Assembly: GCA_038214135.1 (NCBI GenBank)
Contig: JBBQSD010000064.1
Coordinates: forward strand, 1-31,909
Length of the DNA: 31,909 bases
Direction: 5' to 3'
From: JANLSE01 sp038214135
Lineage (GTDB): Bacteria; Chloroflexota; Chloroflexia; Chloroflexales; Roseiflexaceae
The notes beneath the pieces are model-generated. The model was not told the DNA's origin, did not search any database, and worked only from the letters and a program-made list of their open reading frames with translations. This document shows, one piece after another, positions 1 to 7,892 of this stretch. Within the stretch, counting starts at the first letter, position 1; the number at the start of each line of letters is the position of its first letter. Made by a program: the position numbers and the translations under genes.

Positions 1-778
1 AATAGCGAGATCTTCGACATGGTTCACCAGTATCCTGGAGGCCATGACCAGCAGCTATCGAATCGCCTAATGCAAAATAATCAATAGTGGCACTTGAGTC
101 AGCAACCGGCATGGGTAACTGCTGTGTAGCCGTTCGGATAAGAAGATGCGAACGTAAGAGATTTTCACAGATTTGAGAACTATTTTTTTGGCAACTTGCG
201 AATGGTTCAGGTACCACTGCCTGCCCAGCGTATGGCCCAATCCCGTTATCAGTGAACTGAAACGAGGCTCCTTTGTACAGCGAAAGATGGAGATGTATCT
301 CAGTTGTGCCGCTATTGCCAGCTCCACCAAGTTGTATTGATGGATCGACAGTTTGCCCAGTTGTGACGTCGGTATGTTGGAGATGAGCGTAGAGCGACTG
401 AAAACCATTATTATGATCAATAAATACAATGGTGCCATAGTTTGCCCAACCACCCTTGGCCTCACCAGCAAAGCGCACAACACCTTCAGCTATCGGGTAT
501 ACGGCCTCATCTAAAGCGAGATCAAAATCGAGCGCGTAATAGTCGTTGGCTTTGCTAGTATCATTGACATGTTGGTGCAACGGGCTATCACCAGCATACC
601 CGGCAACAATTCGGTGTTCTTTGCCTGTTGCCCATGGTGGTGTAATGATAAAATCGTTTGGCTTGGCAACCGCATTTGGAACTGGATTTGTTGCTGCGCG
701 AACTGATCCTACTGATACAAAGGCCTGTATCAGCACCAGCATAAGGGGAAATATCAGTGTGGTATGAAAGGATTTCAC
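1..778 (-). CDS. Secreted M23-type peptidase domain followed by SGNH/GDSL hydrolase start (partial, 3' end off window)
   Basis: I read this from the complement; the frame is open from a GTG at 778 to the window edge (259 codons). The GTG start gives a clear signal peptide, MKSFHTTLIFPLMLVLIQAF, ending near SVRA. An M23/LytM-like fold follows: a YYALDFD block around residues 80-86, PIAEGVVRFAG, LYAHLQ, and the HLHLSLY zinc-ligand motif. M23 enzymes cut peptidoglycan cross-bridges or serve as inactive LytM regulators. The first zinc motif is not a textbook HxxxD, so activity is uncertain. The last 25 or so residues read DYFALGDSIAAGHGL, which is block I of SGNH/GDSL esterases with the catalytic Ser in GDSI. 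The protein is therefore probably a two-domain envelope hydrolase. It is divergent from the two-component genes at 956. The ribosome binding site is weak. Confidence 0.75.
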   Translation of the reverse strand, partial: MKSFHTTLIFPLMLVLIQAFVSVGSVRAATNPVPNAVAKPNDFIITPPWATGKEHRIVAGYAGDSPLHQHVNDTSKANDYYALDFDLALDEAVYPIAEGVVRFAGEAKGGWANYGTIVFIDHNNGFQSLYAHLQHTDVTTGQTVDPSIQLGGAGNSGTTEIHLHLSLYKGASFQFTDNGIGPYAGQAVVPEPFASCQKNSSQICENLLRSHLLIRTATQQLPMPVADSSATIDYFALGDSIAAGHGLQDTGEPCRRSRY

Positions 779-823
779 GAATTAGTTTTCTAATATGTCT
801 GCTGATTCCAGATGCACAAGCCC

Positions 824-852
824 TTGCCCCGCATACTCAGCGATGCTACAAT
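824..852 (+). promoter_or_regulatory. Sigma70-type promoter for the two-component operon
   Basis: A -35 TTGCCC at 824-829 and a -10 TACAAT at 847-852 are separated by exactly 17 bp. Transcription would begin near 859 and leave a leader of about 97 nt before the kinase start at 956. The leader has no obvious hairpin. This is a match to consensus only; no expression data are available. Confidence 0.5.
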
Positions 853-955
853 AATGCCTTACAATGGATGTCTCACTATACTGTGCAGATGGCGATGTTG
901 CCACCGATCTTTTACGTATTGCACACTACGTCAAACTGCGTAGCCAGGAGGGTGT

Positions 956-2701
956 ATGCGGCCCAGATGGCAGCTTCGGCTCTATGAATGGTTGTGGGCG
1001 ATCCTGCTGGCTGCCGGGCTTGCGGGATTGGCGCGGCTGTGGTCGGCGCTTGGCAAGGGATTCGGTGGGTTCATCTGGCAGTACGATAATAATCATGGTC
1101 ATTCGGTGAGCTTTGAGGTTCCGCGCCACTGGCCTGGCCCACAAGCGGGCCTTACGCCACACACGCGTATTACAGCAATCGATGGTCGTCCCCCTGGGCA
1201 TTTTCCCGATGTCTATGCCGAAAAGCCAATTGGTGCGCCCATTATCTACGATATGGTTCGTGCCAATGGGCGAGCAGATCGGGTTTGCTTGCCAATCGCA
1301 CGTTTCACTCCTGGCTATCTGGCCGAAGGGTATGGAATGGTTTTTTTGGTAGGCCTGACCTTTAGTGGTGCAGGTTACCTGCTGTTACGTTCGGCACGCG
1401 ATACCGGGCGTACGTTGTTGGGCTTTGTTATGCTGATCAGTGCCAACACAGCACTGTACCACGGCCATAATGGTAATATTAATCGCTTCTATAACCGACC
1501 GATTTTTGCTGCAATCATGGGAGCGCCGACGAATGGTGTTCTTGGTGCATTGCTCCTACATCTCGCGTTGGTGTATCCACGCCCATTGCCACTGATCAAG
1601 CAGCACCCGTGGATTATCCCATTCGGCTACACCACTGGCCTGAGCCTTGGCAGCGTTTTTGGCGCAGCGCTGTACTATGGTGCTCATCGGCAGTTTGCCC
1701 GATTGCAGCCGCCGACTCAGATTGCGAGTATTGCATTCCTAACAATTGGCGTGGTAGCAACACTTATGCGTGGTGCCTGGGAATTGCTCTGGCAGCAGGA
1801 TGCACTCAGTGCCACAGAACGTCGCCAAATTCGGATCATGGCAGTGGCCTGGACTCTGGCTGCTATGGTACTCTTGGGTGCGCTTGGGGCGGCAAACCTG
1901 CGCGTAACAGTGCCATTTGAATTGTTTCCAACGGTGGCAACAGTTCTACCAATTGGGCTTGTCTATGCGATCTTCAATGCTGATCTGATCGCAGAGCTAG
2001 AAGAGCAAAGCGAACTGCGTGGCCAACTGCTCTCACAACTCGATGAACTCAAACAACTGCGTGAACGGGCGCTTGAGGATTTTGCCGATGAACTGCACGA
2101 TAGTGCCCTGGCTGATAGCAAGGCCCTTGAAATGCGGCTGTACACACTCCTGCGGCAAACAACCGAAGGGCGCATTGAAGGGGCTGCGCTCCGTAACGCG
2201 CTCGCGGAACTCCATGGGCAGGGAGTCGCCCTTGGTCGCGCACTGCGCCTGACCATCGAAGGCGTGAAGTCAGTAGATTTTAGCGACGAGACGCTCGTTC
2301 CTGCATTACAGAGTATTGTGTCACAACTCAATGCCACCAATACAACAGCATACACATTGGTATGCCGTGGCCCAATTGAAACTGCATCGGTTGCTACCAA
2401 GGAAGCAATCTACTGGATTGCTCGCGCTGCACTCAATAATGTGCGCGATCATGCGGAAGCTTCGCGCTGCGTGATCGAACTCGATTGCACCGATACTAAC
2501 CTTGTGTTGATCGTCAGCGATAATGGGCGCGGATCATTGCCAACAGATGCTGCAACAAGCGAGATGCCGCGTCGTCATCTGGGCATCATGGCTATGCGTG
2601 CGCGTGCTACACGCCTTCATGGTTGGCTCGATGTGAATGCTGGCCAATTCGGAACTCGCGTTGTGGCACGAATTCCCCTCGATCAATTGGAAACTAACTG
2701 A
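956..2701 (+). CDS. Membrane sensor histidine kinase (HPK7/NarX-LiaS type, PDZ-like sensor region)
   Basis: This 581-residue sensor kinase pairs with the regulator that follows it. A first membrane segment lies at about 8-32. It is followed by an exported segment that resembles a PDZ fold (GPQAGLTPHTRITAIDGRPP, about 55-75), and then about seven further hydrophobic segments between roughly 125 and 350. A coiled linker leads to the HisKA_3 box ELHDSALADS, with H381 as the likely phosphorylation site. The HATPase_c domain carries NNVRDHAE (N box), SDNGRGS (G1) and a final GTRVVARIPL. The arrangement of membrane segments plus PDZ-like domain plus HisKA_3 recalls Bacillus ComP, although the signal is unknown. 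The AGGAGGG at 946-952 supports the ATG at 956. The stop overlaps the regulator's start by one base (TGATG), so the two are translationally coupled. Confidence 0.9.
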   Translation: MRPRWQLRLYEWLWAILLAAGLAGLARLWSALGKGFGGFIWQYDNNHGHSVSFEVPRHWPGPQAGLTPHTRITAIDGRPPGHFPDVYAEKPIGAPIIYDMVRANGRADRVCLPIARFTPGYLAEGYGMVFLVGLTFSGAGYLLLRSARDTGRTLLGFVMLISANTALYHGHNGNINRFYNRPIFAAIMGAPTNGVLGALLLHLALVYPRPLPLIKQHPWIIPFGYTTGLSLGSVFGAALYYGAHRQFARLQPPTQIASIAFLTIGVVATLMRGAWELLWQQDALSATERRQIRIMAVAWTLAAMVLLGALGAANLRVTVPFELFPTVATVLPIGLVYAIFNADLIAELEEQSELRGQLLSQLDELKQLRERALEDFADELHDSALADSKALEMRLYTLLRQTTEGRIEGAALRNALAELHGQGVALGRALRLTIEGVKSVDFSDETLVPALQSIVSQLNATNTTAYTLVCRGPIETASVATKEAIYWIARAALNNVRDHAEASRCVIELDCTDTNLVLIVSDNGRGSLPTDAATSEMPRRHLGIMAMRARATRLHGWLDVNAGQFGTRVVARIPLDQLETN

Positions 2702-3348
2702 TGCAAACAGGACAGCCAAATGTTCGCCTATTGATTGTTGAGGATAGCGGATTCATTGCCGATTCGCTTGTCCACCTTGTTCAACTCGTGCCCAATCTCA
2801 TAATCGTTGGCCGGGCAACGAGTTATGCTGAAGTGGTATCGCAGATTGCCTGCTCCATTCCAACGATTGTATCACTCGATTTGCGTATCTGCTCTGCATC
2901 TGGTGGCCAGCCACATGCCGATCACGGATTGGCAGTTCTGAAACATCTTGTTGGAATGACTCAAGCCCCATCTGTGCTAGTTGTTACTTCGCTTCCTGAG
3001 CAGCCATGGCTACGGATCTGTGCCTGTGCCGGAGCTGTCGGTTTTGTTGGCAAAGAGGGTTCGTCGGCGGAGATTGTTGCAGCAATGAATGCTATTATTG
3101 CTGGGATGGTGGCCTTTACCCCGGCCCAGTTACGGCTATTGCACGACAATCACACAAATCTATCACTGCGTGAGCATCAGGTGTTACTGTTGCTTGCCGA
3201 AGGGCTCAGTAACAATGATATTGCCGCACGCCTGCATCTGAGTGCTGGCACTGTACGCAAGCATGTCGAAAACTTGTGTAATACCCTTGGTGTGCATACC
3301 CGTGGTCAGGCTGTTGCGATCGCCCGCCAAAAAGGCTTGATCCAATAA
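2701..3348 (+). CDS. NarL/LuxR-family response regulator
   Basis: This 215-residue DNA-binding response regulator has an N-terminal receiver domain. Its acidic pocket is at VEDS, the probable phospho-acceptor is D60 in SLDLRI, and the conserved lysine is K118 in VGKE. The C-terminal LuxR-type helix-turn-helix (about 150-213) has LSLREHQVLLLLAEGLSNND and LSAGTVRKHVENL, the usual recognition region. Its ATG shares a base with the kinase stop codon, so it is the cognate partner of that kinase. The receiver domain carries a few extra residues (CSASGGQPHAD) after the phospho-acceptor. Targets cannot be named from the sequence. The neighbouring divergent hydrolase and the downstream oxidoreductase are candidates by position only. 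Confidence 0.93.
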   Translation: MQTGQPNVRLLIVEDSGFIADSLVHLVQLVPNLIIVGRATSYAEVVSQIACSIPTIVSLDLRICSASGGQPHADHGLAVLKHLVGMTQAPSVLVVTSLPEQPWLRICACAGAVGFVGKEGSSAEIVAAMNAIIAGMVAFTPAQLRLLHDNHTNLSLREHQVLLLLAEGLSNNDIAARLHLSAGTVRKHVENLCNTLGVHTRGQAVAIARQKGLIQ

Positions 3349-3360
3349 ACCACACAAATC

Positions 3361-3369
3361 TGCTATAGT
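3361..3369 (+). promoter_or_regulatory. Extended -10 promoter before the FAD oxidoreductase
   Basis: TGCTATAGT fits the extended -10 pattern TGnTATAAT with one change. No good -35 hexamer lies 17 bp upstream. It sits in the 59-bp gap between the regulator and the oxidoreductase and would give a leader of about 30 nt. Confidence 0.35.
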
Positions 3370-3407
3370 GGCATTATCGAGATCTGTTGAACTGGAAGGA
3401 TTACGAT

Positions 3408-5000
3408 ATGAGCGCAGCGACGCGCCCGGCTGCCGAGGTGATGGGCCGCGTGGGGCTACCGATGTCTGTGCGCGAATTGATGGCGCGCCGTTGGGATGTG
3501 ATCGTGGTCGGGGCCGGGCATAACGGCCTGGCCTGCGCTGCCTATCTCGCTCGGGCTGGTAAGCGGGTGCTGGTGCTGGAGGCACGCGAGCGTATTGGCG
3601 GTGCCTGTACGCTGGAACAGGTCTGGCCGGGCGTCAACATGTCACCGTGTGCCTACCTCGCGGGCCTGCTGCATCCGCTGGTGATCGATGAGCTTGGCCT
3701 GGTTGCGCGTGGCTTCAGATGGACGCCAGCGGAGCATGGGTTGTTCGTGCCCTTCGATGATGGCAGCAGCGTGCAGCTGTATGAGGACGACGACCTATGC
3801 GAGGCTGAGGTGCGCAAACTCGCTCCCGGCGATGTTGCCGGCTGGCGTGAGATGGTGCGCCTGATGACGCGCCTGCGCGATGCGCTGCGTCCTGTTGGCG
3901 CTGGCGATCTCTGGATCGGCGGGCCACCCACTCGCGAGCAGATCGATGAACGCCTTGGCGGCGATCAGGATCTGCATGGCCTGCTGTTCGAGTGGAGTAT
4001 GGTGGAATTCGTGGAGCGCTATCTGCGCGATGAACGATTGCAGAGCGCTTACCTTGGCCAGGGCGTGATTGGCACCAATGCCAGCCCATTTGATCGGGGA
4101 ACTGCCTCAGTTCACTTCCACCATTCCAGCGGGCGTCAGGGCGGCTACCCTGGAACATGGGGCTATGTGCAGGGCGGCATGGGCCTGGTGAGCTTCATGA
4201 TCTGTGATGCTGCCCGCGAGGCTGGTGCTGTGGTGGCTGCGGGTGTGCCGGTGGCCCGCATCCTGCCTGGTGAGGGCGTGGAACTGGAGAGTGGCGACCG
4301 GATCAACGCACCAGTCGTAATTGCAAATGCCGATCCACGGGTGACATTGCGGCTGCTTGGCGATGCCGCCGATCCAACATGGCGCGCGCAGGTCGAGCGT
4401 GTACCAATTGAAGGCTGTACGGTCAAGCTGAATATGCTGCTGCACGAACTGCCCAATTTCACGGCCAGGCCAGGGACAATGATGCCGCACCACAAGGCCC
4501 AGATTAACACACCACTGAACAAGGAGCAGTGGCGAACTACCTTCGCTGCTGCTCGTCGTGGCGAATTGCCCGAACAATTGTGGACCGAGCTGTACTTCCA
4601 GACCGTCCATGATCCGAGTGTGGCTCCTGCTGGCATGCACACGATGAGCGTGTTTGCCCAGTATGTGCCATACCATTTTGCGGAGGGCAACTGGGAAACG
4701 CGCCGTGAGGAGGTCAAGCAGCTTGGGATCGCATCAATACAGCGCTACACAAGCAACTTCCCCGATACAGTCATCGATGTTGAGGTGCTCGGGCCACCCG
4801 ATATCGAGCGCAAGGTTGGCCTCACCGGCGGGCATATCTTCCAGGGCGAATGCCTGCCCGATTATATGTGGTTCAATCGGCTTGGCTACCGAACGCCAAT
4901 GAATGGTGTTTATCTATGTGGGGCAGCTACTCATCCAGGCGGCAGTGTGATTGCAATCAATGGCCGTAATGCAGCAATGGCAGTGCTTGCTGAAGGGTAG
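3408..5000 (+). CDS. FAD/NAD(P)-dependent oxidoreductase, PYROXD2 / phytoene-desaturase-like
   Basis: This 530-residue flavin amine-oxidase-fold enzyme has a Rossmann dinucleotide site, VIVVGAGHNGLACAAYLARA, beginning near residue 31. The GxGHNG form is typical of the PYROXD2/carotenoid-isomerase branch. LEARERIGGACTLE follows, which is the second FAD contact. The C-terminal FAD motif is GVYLCGAATHPGGSVIAING. I chose ATG 3408 because GGAAGGA at 3394-3400 is correctly placed. An upstream in-frame ATG at 3387 would add seven residues without a ribosome site. The substrate is unknown. No carotenoid synthase gene is nearby, so calling it a carotenoid desaturase would be unjustified. The first 900 bp look richer in G and C than the genes on either side. 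Confidence 0.88.
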   Translation: MSAATRPAAEVMGRVGLPMSVRELMARRWDVIVVGAGHNGLACAAYLARAGKRVLVLEARERIGGACTLEQVWPGVNMSPCAYLAGLLHPLVIDELGLVARGFRWTPAEHGLFVPFDDGSSVQLYEDDDLCEAEVRKLAPGDVAGWREMVRLMTRLRDALRPVGAGDLWIGGPPTREQIDERLGGDQDLHGLLFEWSMVEFVERYLRDERLQSAYLGQGVIGTNASPFDRGTASVHFHHSSGRQGGYPGTWGYVQGGMGLVSFMICDAAREAGAVVAAGVPVARILPGEGVELESGDRINAPVVIANADPRVTLRLLGDAADPTWRAQVERVPIEGCTVKLNMLLHELPNFTARPGTMMPHHKAQINTPLNKEQWRTTFAAARRGELPEQLWTELYFQTVHDPSVAPAGMHTMSVFAQYVPYHFAEGNWETRREEVKQLGIASIQRYTSNFPDTVIDVEVLGPPDIERKVGLTGGHIFQGECLPDYMWFNRLGYRTPMNGVYLCGAATHPGGSVIAINGRNAAMAVLAEG

Positions 5001-5162
5001 GTTGAACCCAGAATCCGCAGGCTGATGGTTCTTTACATTTTAATCGGGTCGTGTTGTTCGCTTACACGCCGCGGGCTTCAGCCTGCGGATGAAGGGGCAT
5101 GACCCGTAAGCAATCCTTTAAGTCCCTCCCCCACCTGTGGGGGAGGGGTTGGGGAGAGGGGA
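5001..5162. repeat. Repeat-rich gap with two hairpins between convergent genes; likely bidirectional terminator
   Basis: The gap holds a half-palindrome CCGCAGGCTGA at 5015-5025. A near-perfect 20-bp palindrome, CCGCGGGC-TTCA-GCCTGCGG, lies at 5069-5088. A strong GC hairpin at 5124-5147 (CCCTCCCCC, loop ACCTGT, GGGGGAGGG) is followed by GGTTGGGGAGAGGGG. The last element recurs at 16053-16090. The oxidoreductase ends to its left and the ABC permease ends to its right, so the hairpin may stop transcription from both sides, though no T-run follows. Confidence 0.6.
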
Positions 5163-5957
5163 TCAGCTACTCGCACTAGTATAGTTGCGTAGAGCATAAC
5201 CCCAAAACCAGCGCGAGATCCCGAGCATAATAAGCGCCAATGCCAGCGCTCCCAATGCACTCGTAGTTGTCAGCCGCCCGACGATTGCTTCCGCTGGAAC
5301 AGTGGTGATAAACGCGATTGGGATAATGAAGGTGAAGAGCAGCCGTACCCAGGTGGGGAAGCTGGAGATCGGGAACTGGCCAGCGCGGAACAGGCCACTG
5401 AATAACTCGGTGATATTCTCGACCTTGACGAACCAGAAGGCTGTGGTTGTGAGCAGAAACCAGATCGCATAGACAAGCAGCAGCGCTGCGCCAAGCAATG
5501 CCGCTCCGCTCAGCGCTCCGCCGATTGTCGCCGCTGGAAGCCCAAGTGTAGCCCAGATCATCACACCCAGGCCGAATAACACATCCAGCAGCCGAAAGAT
5601 ATTGACATTGCGTGTCGAAACCAGAAACTGTGAGTCGATTGGCTTGAGCAGTGTAAAATCCATTGTTCCAAGCCGAATCGATTCGCCGATTTTGTTGAGA
5701 TTGGGCGAGAGCGCACCGCCAATAAAGCCCTGCACCAGTGTGAACAGCCCAACCACCACACTCGCCTCGCGATAGCTCCAGCCACCAATTGACCGCCCAT
5801 CGCCGCCCGAGAGGATCAGTAAGCCAAACAGTGCCCCGCCCGATGTCAGGATCGCACTGATCAGGCCAAACACGAAATTTGCCCGGTATTCGAGCTGTGC
5901 GCTGATACTTGCGCCAATGAACACCCGAATAAGTTTGAGGTAGCGTGTCATATTCAT
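5163..5957 (-). CDS. ABC-2 family transporter permease (COG3694/COG4587 type), second permease
   Basis: This 264-residue integral membrane protein has about six hydrophobic segments, starting with NFVFGLISAILTSGGALFGL and ending with ALALALIMLGISRWFWGYAL. It contains the family landmark GTMDFTLLKPIDSQF after the second segment. Such permeases pair with a second ABC-2 permease and a COG4586 ATPase to form an export complex of unknown substrate; both partners lie upstream on the same strand. The start is taken at ATG 5957, preceded by GGATGGAAA, rather than at 5990, where the reading frame would run through a palindromic repeat. ATG 5951 is a close alternative. A 137-bp gap containing repeats separates it from the first permease. 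Confidence 0.88.
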   Translation of the reverse strand: MNMTRYLKLIRVFIGASISAQLEYRANFVFGLISAILTSGGALFGLLILSGGDGRSIGGWSYREASVVVGLFTLVQGFIGGALSPNLNKIGESIRLGTMDFTLLKPIDSQFLVSTRNVNIFRLLDVLFGLGVMIWATLGLPAATIGGALSGAALLGAALLLVYAIWFLLTTTAFWFVKVENITELFSGLFRAGQFPISSFPTWVRLLFTFIIPIAFITTVPAEAIVGRLTTTSALGALALALIMLGISRWFWGYALRNYTSASS

Positions 5958-6094
5958 AGATTTCCATCCGCAGGCTGAAGCCTGCGGCAAAGAGTAAACG
6001 AACCCCTAGCCGCGTGGCTTCAGCCTGCGGTGGAGGAGGGTGACAATACCCGATTATTTAATTTCTGGAATAATTAGCCTGTGGATTCAGGATG
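5958..6094. repeat. Two 20-bp palindromes and a 32-bp AT-rich dispersed repeat between the permease genes
   Basis: CCGCAGGC-TGAA-GCCTGCGG at 5968-5987 is a perfect 8-bp hairpin. An imperfect copy in the other orientation lies at 6010-6030. An AT-rich element at 6045-6076, beginning AATACCCGATTATTTAA, matches 14759-14790 with about four differences over 32 bp. The palindromes belong to the family seen at 5015 and 5069, so copies flank the second permease gene on both sides. In an operon such hairpins can stabilise or trim the upstream message. Confidence 0.7.
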
Positions 6095-6898
6095 TCACGC
6101 CCCTACCGCACCATAGCGTCGTACACCCTGCCGCCATAATAGCCGCCGGATACCAACGAAAGCGACACCCCAGCCGATCTGGATCAGCAATATGCGCCCA
6201 ATCACATCCCAACCGATTGAGCCGTTCAGGATCTGAACAGGATAGTAGATCGTGTAGGGAAAGGGCAGCCATTCGATGATGGCCCGAACGGCTGGCGGGT
6301 AGAGTTCAAGCGGGGCAAACGCGCCAGTCAGAAACGCAGCAATCACGAAATAGAGTTCGTCCACCGCAGTCGCCTGATCGAACCAGAAGGCCAGTAACCC
6401 GATACAATAGGCGATCTGGAAGCGGATCAGCCAACCAAGCTGGATGCTGATAAAATAGACCACGGCATGCGGCAGATCTGGTGTGATCTGTGTTCCTGGC
6501 ACCAACAGAATCCCAGCAATGACGACCACCAGCATAATTGGGATGCGAATGAAGCGCTCGGCCACATGCGCGAACCAGTGCTCCCAGAAGATATCGAGTG
6601 GTCGCAACAACTTGGGCGAAAGTGTCCCCTGGCGAATCTGGAAATCCAACTCCCACGAAACCCAGGAGACAATCAGTTGCTGCGACATCCAGGCGGCCAG
6701 AAAATAGGCCGTAAAGCGTTGCGGGGTGAATTCGCCAATCGCACCGCCAGCTGCCTGGGCTTGCCCGATCCAGACCGCCAGCATGATCAGGGGTACGGAA
6801 CCGGTTAAAATCCAGATCACAATCTCGGCCCGGTACGCGCTCATGTGGCTGAACCAGACTTCCAACAGAACCCGTGATTTATTCAGCACCTGGCGCAT
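6095..6898 (-). CDS. ABC-2 family transporter permease, first permease
   Basis: This 267-residue membrane protein begins MRQVLNKSRVLLEVWFSHMS. Its hydrophobic segments include IVIWILTGSVPLIMLAVWIG, IPIMLVVVIAGILLV and IAYCIGLLAFWF. The motif RQGTLSPKLLRPLDIFWEHW matches the GTLDFLLLRP-type cytoplasmic block of these permeases and aligns in position with GTMDFTLLKP in the second permease. The two therefore form a heterodimer-like pair. ATG 6898 has GGAGG at 6905-6909 and overlaps the end of the ATPase gene by 20 bp, a typical coupled arrangement. The substrate is unknown. Confidence 0.88.
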   Translation of the reverse strand: MRQVLNKSRVLLEVWFSHMSAYRAEIVIWILTGSVPLIMLAVWIGQAQAAGGAIGEFTPQRFTAYFLAAWMSQQLIVSWVSWELDFQIRQGTLSPKLLRPLDIFWEHWFAHVAERFIRIPIMLVVVIAGILLVPGTQITPDLPHAVVYFISIQLGWLIRFQIAYCIGLLAFWFDQATAVDELYFVIAAFLTGAFAPLELYPPAVRAIIEWLPFPYTIYYPVQILNGSIGWDVIGRILLIQIGWGVAFVGIRRLLWRQGVRRYGAVGA

Positions 6899-7892
6899 AC
6901 GAAACCTCCGGTTCTTCTCGCATGTTGCGTCCAGCAAAGACCATCCCAATCACCTCTTCAATCGGCAGGTCCTCAATCGTCACATCCGCAATTGGCAGTT
7001 CGGTCAGGATTCGGGCGGCGATCTGGCTGGTTTCGTTGCGTGGCACGGCGATCTCGGCTCGCAACCCATCACGGGCGTGCAGTATGCCATACGATGCAAG
7101 TTGGGCGTCATCGATATGGGCGGCCAGTTCGAGTTTGATGATCTTATTCGGCGAGGCTTGTTCTAGAAGCTGCGCGAGATCGCCATCAAACACGATCTTG
7201 CCCTTGTCGATCACAATGATGCGTTTACATAACGCCGTCACATCGGCCATATAATGGCTGGTCAGGATCACCGTTGCATTGAAACGGCGGTTATATTCGG
7301 CCACGAACTCGCGGATACGCACCTGCATGTTCACATCCAGCCCGATTGTTGGTTCATCCAGAAACAGCACCTTTGGGCGATGCAACAGTGCGGCGGCGAG
7401 TTCGCATTTCATCCGTTCGCCAAGCGATAGTTTGCGTACCTGTTTTCGGAGGATTTCATCGAGATCGAGCAGCGCATTGAATTCGGCCATGGTCGCCTTG
7501 AACTGATCATCGGGGATTTCGTAGATCGCCTGATTGACAACAAAACTATCGAGTGCTGGTAGATCCCACAGCAGTTGCTGCTTCTGGCCCATCACTAGCG
7601 TGATCATTTTTAGAAAGGTTGTCTTTCGTTCTTTTGGCGTGAACCCACTGACCTCAACGCGCCCGGCGGTTGGGTGTAATAGCCCGGAAAGCATTTTGAG
7701 TGTTGTGGTTTTGCCAGCGCCATTTGGCCCTAGAAACCCAACCATTTCGCCAGCAGCTAGCTCAAATGAGACGCCATCGACGGCGCGAACTGTGTGGGTG
7801 TTACGCTGCACGAATGAGCGCAGCGAGCCCATCAGACCCGGCTCTTTCTCGTGAACCTCATAGTGTTTGTGCAGTGCATCGACAACAATCAT
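6879..7892 (-). CDS. ABC transporter ATP-binding protein (COG4586 type)
   Basis: This 337-residue nucleotide-binding subunit energises the two ABC-2 permeases. It has Walker A GPNGAGKT at 55-62, a Q-loop region MGQKQQLLWDL at about 101-111, signature LSLGER at 155-160 and Walker B VLFLDEPTIGLD from 175. The N-terminal stretch EKEPGLMGSLRSFVQRNTHT before Walker A is characteristic of the COG4586 branch, which is related to NodI and drug-export ATPases. A C-terminal accessory domain of about 100 residues (after DKGKIVFDGD) is also usual there. Its ATG overlaps the stop of the M20 peptidase gene by one base. It therefore lies in the same transcription unit as the dipeptidase and permeases, and a peptide-related substrate is possible but unproven. 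Confidence 0.93.
   Translation of the reverse strand: MIVVDALHKHYEVHEKEPGLMGSLRSFVQRNTHTVRAVDGVSFELAAGEMVGFLGPNGAGKTTTLKMLSGLLHPTAGRVEVSGFTPKERKTTFLKMITLVMGQKQQLLWDLPALDSFVVNQAIYEIPDDQFKATMAEFNALLDLDEILRKQVRKLSLGERMKCELAAALLHRPKVLFLDEPTIGLDVNMQVRIREFVAEYNRRFNATVILTSHYMADVTALCKRIIVIDKGKIVFDGDLAQLLEQASPNKIIKLELAAHIDDAQLASYGILHARDGLRAEIAVPRNETSQIAARILTELPIADVTIEDLPIEEVIGMVFAGRNMREEPEVSYAPGAE

Noticed and set aside
3408..5000. Carotenoid biosynthesis gene
   Set aside because: The FAD motif and C-terminus fit, but the GHNG-type dinucleotide site is PYROXD2-like and no carotenoid genes are nearby.
5176..5967. Second long minus-strand frame overlapping the ABC permease
   Set aside because: It is an out-of-frame shadow; the other frame has the hydrophobic pattern and family motif of ABC-2 permeases.
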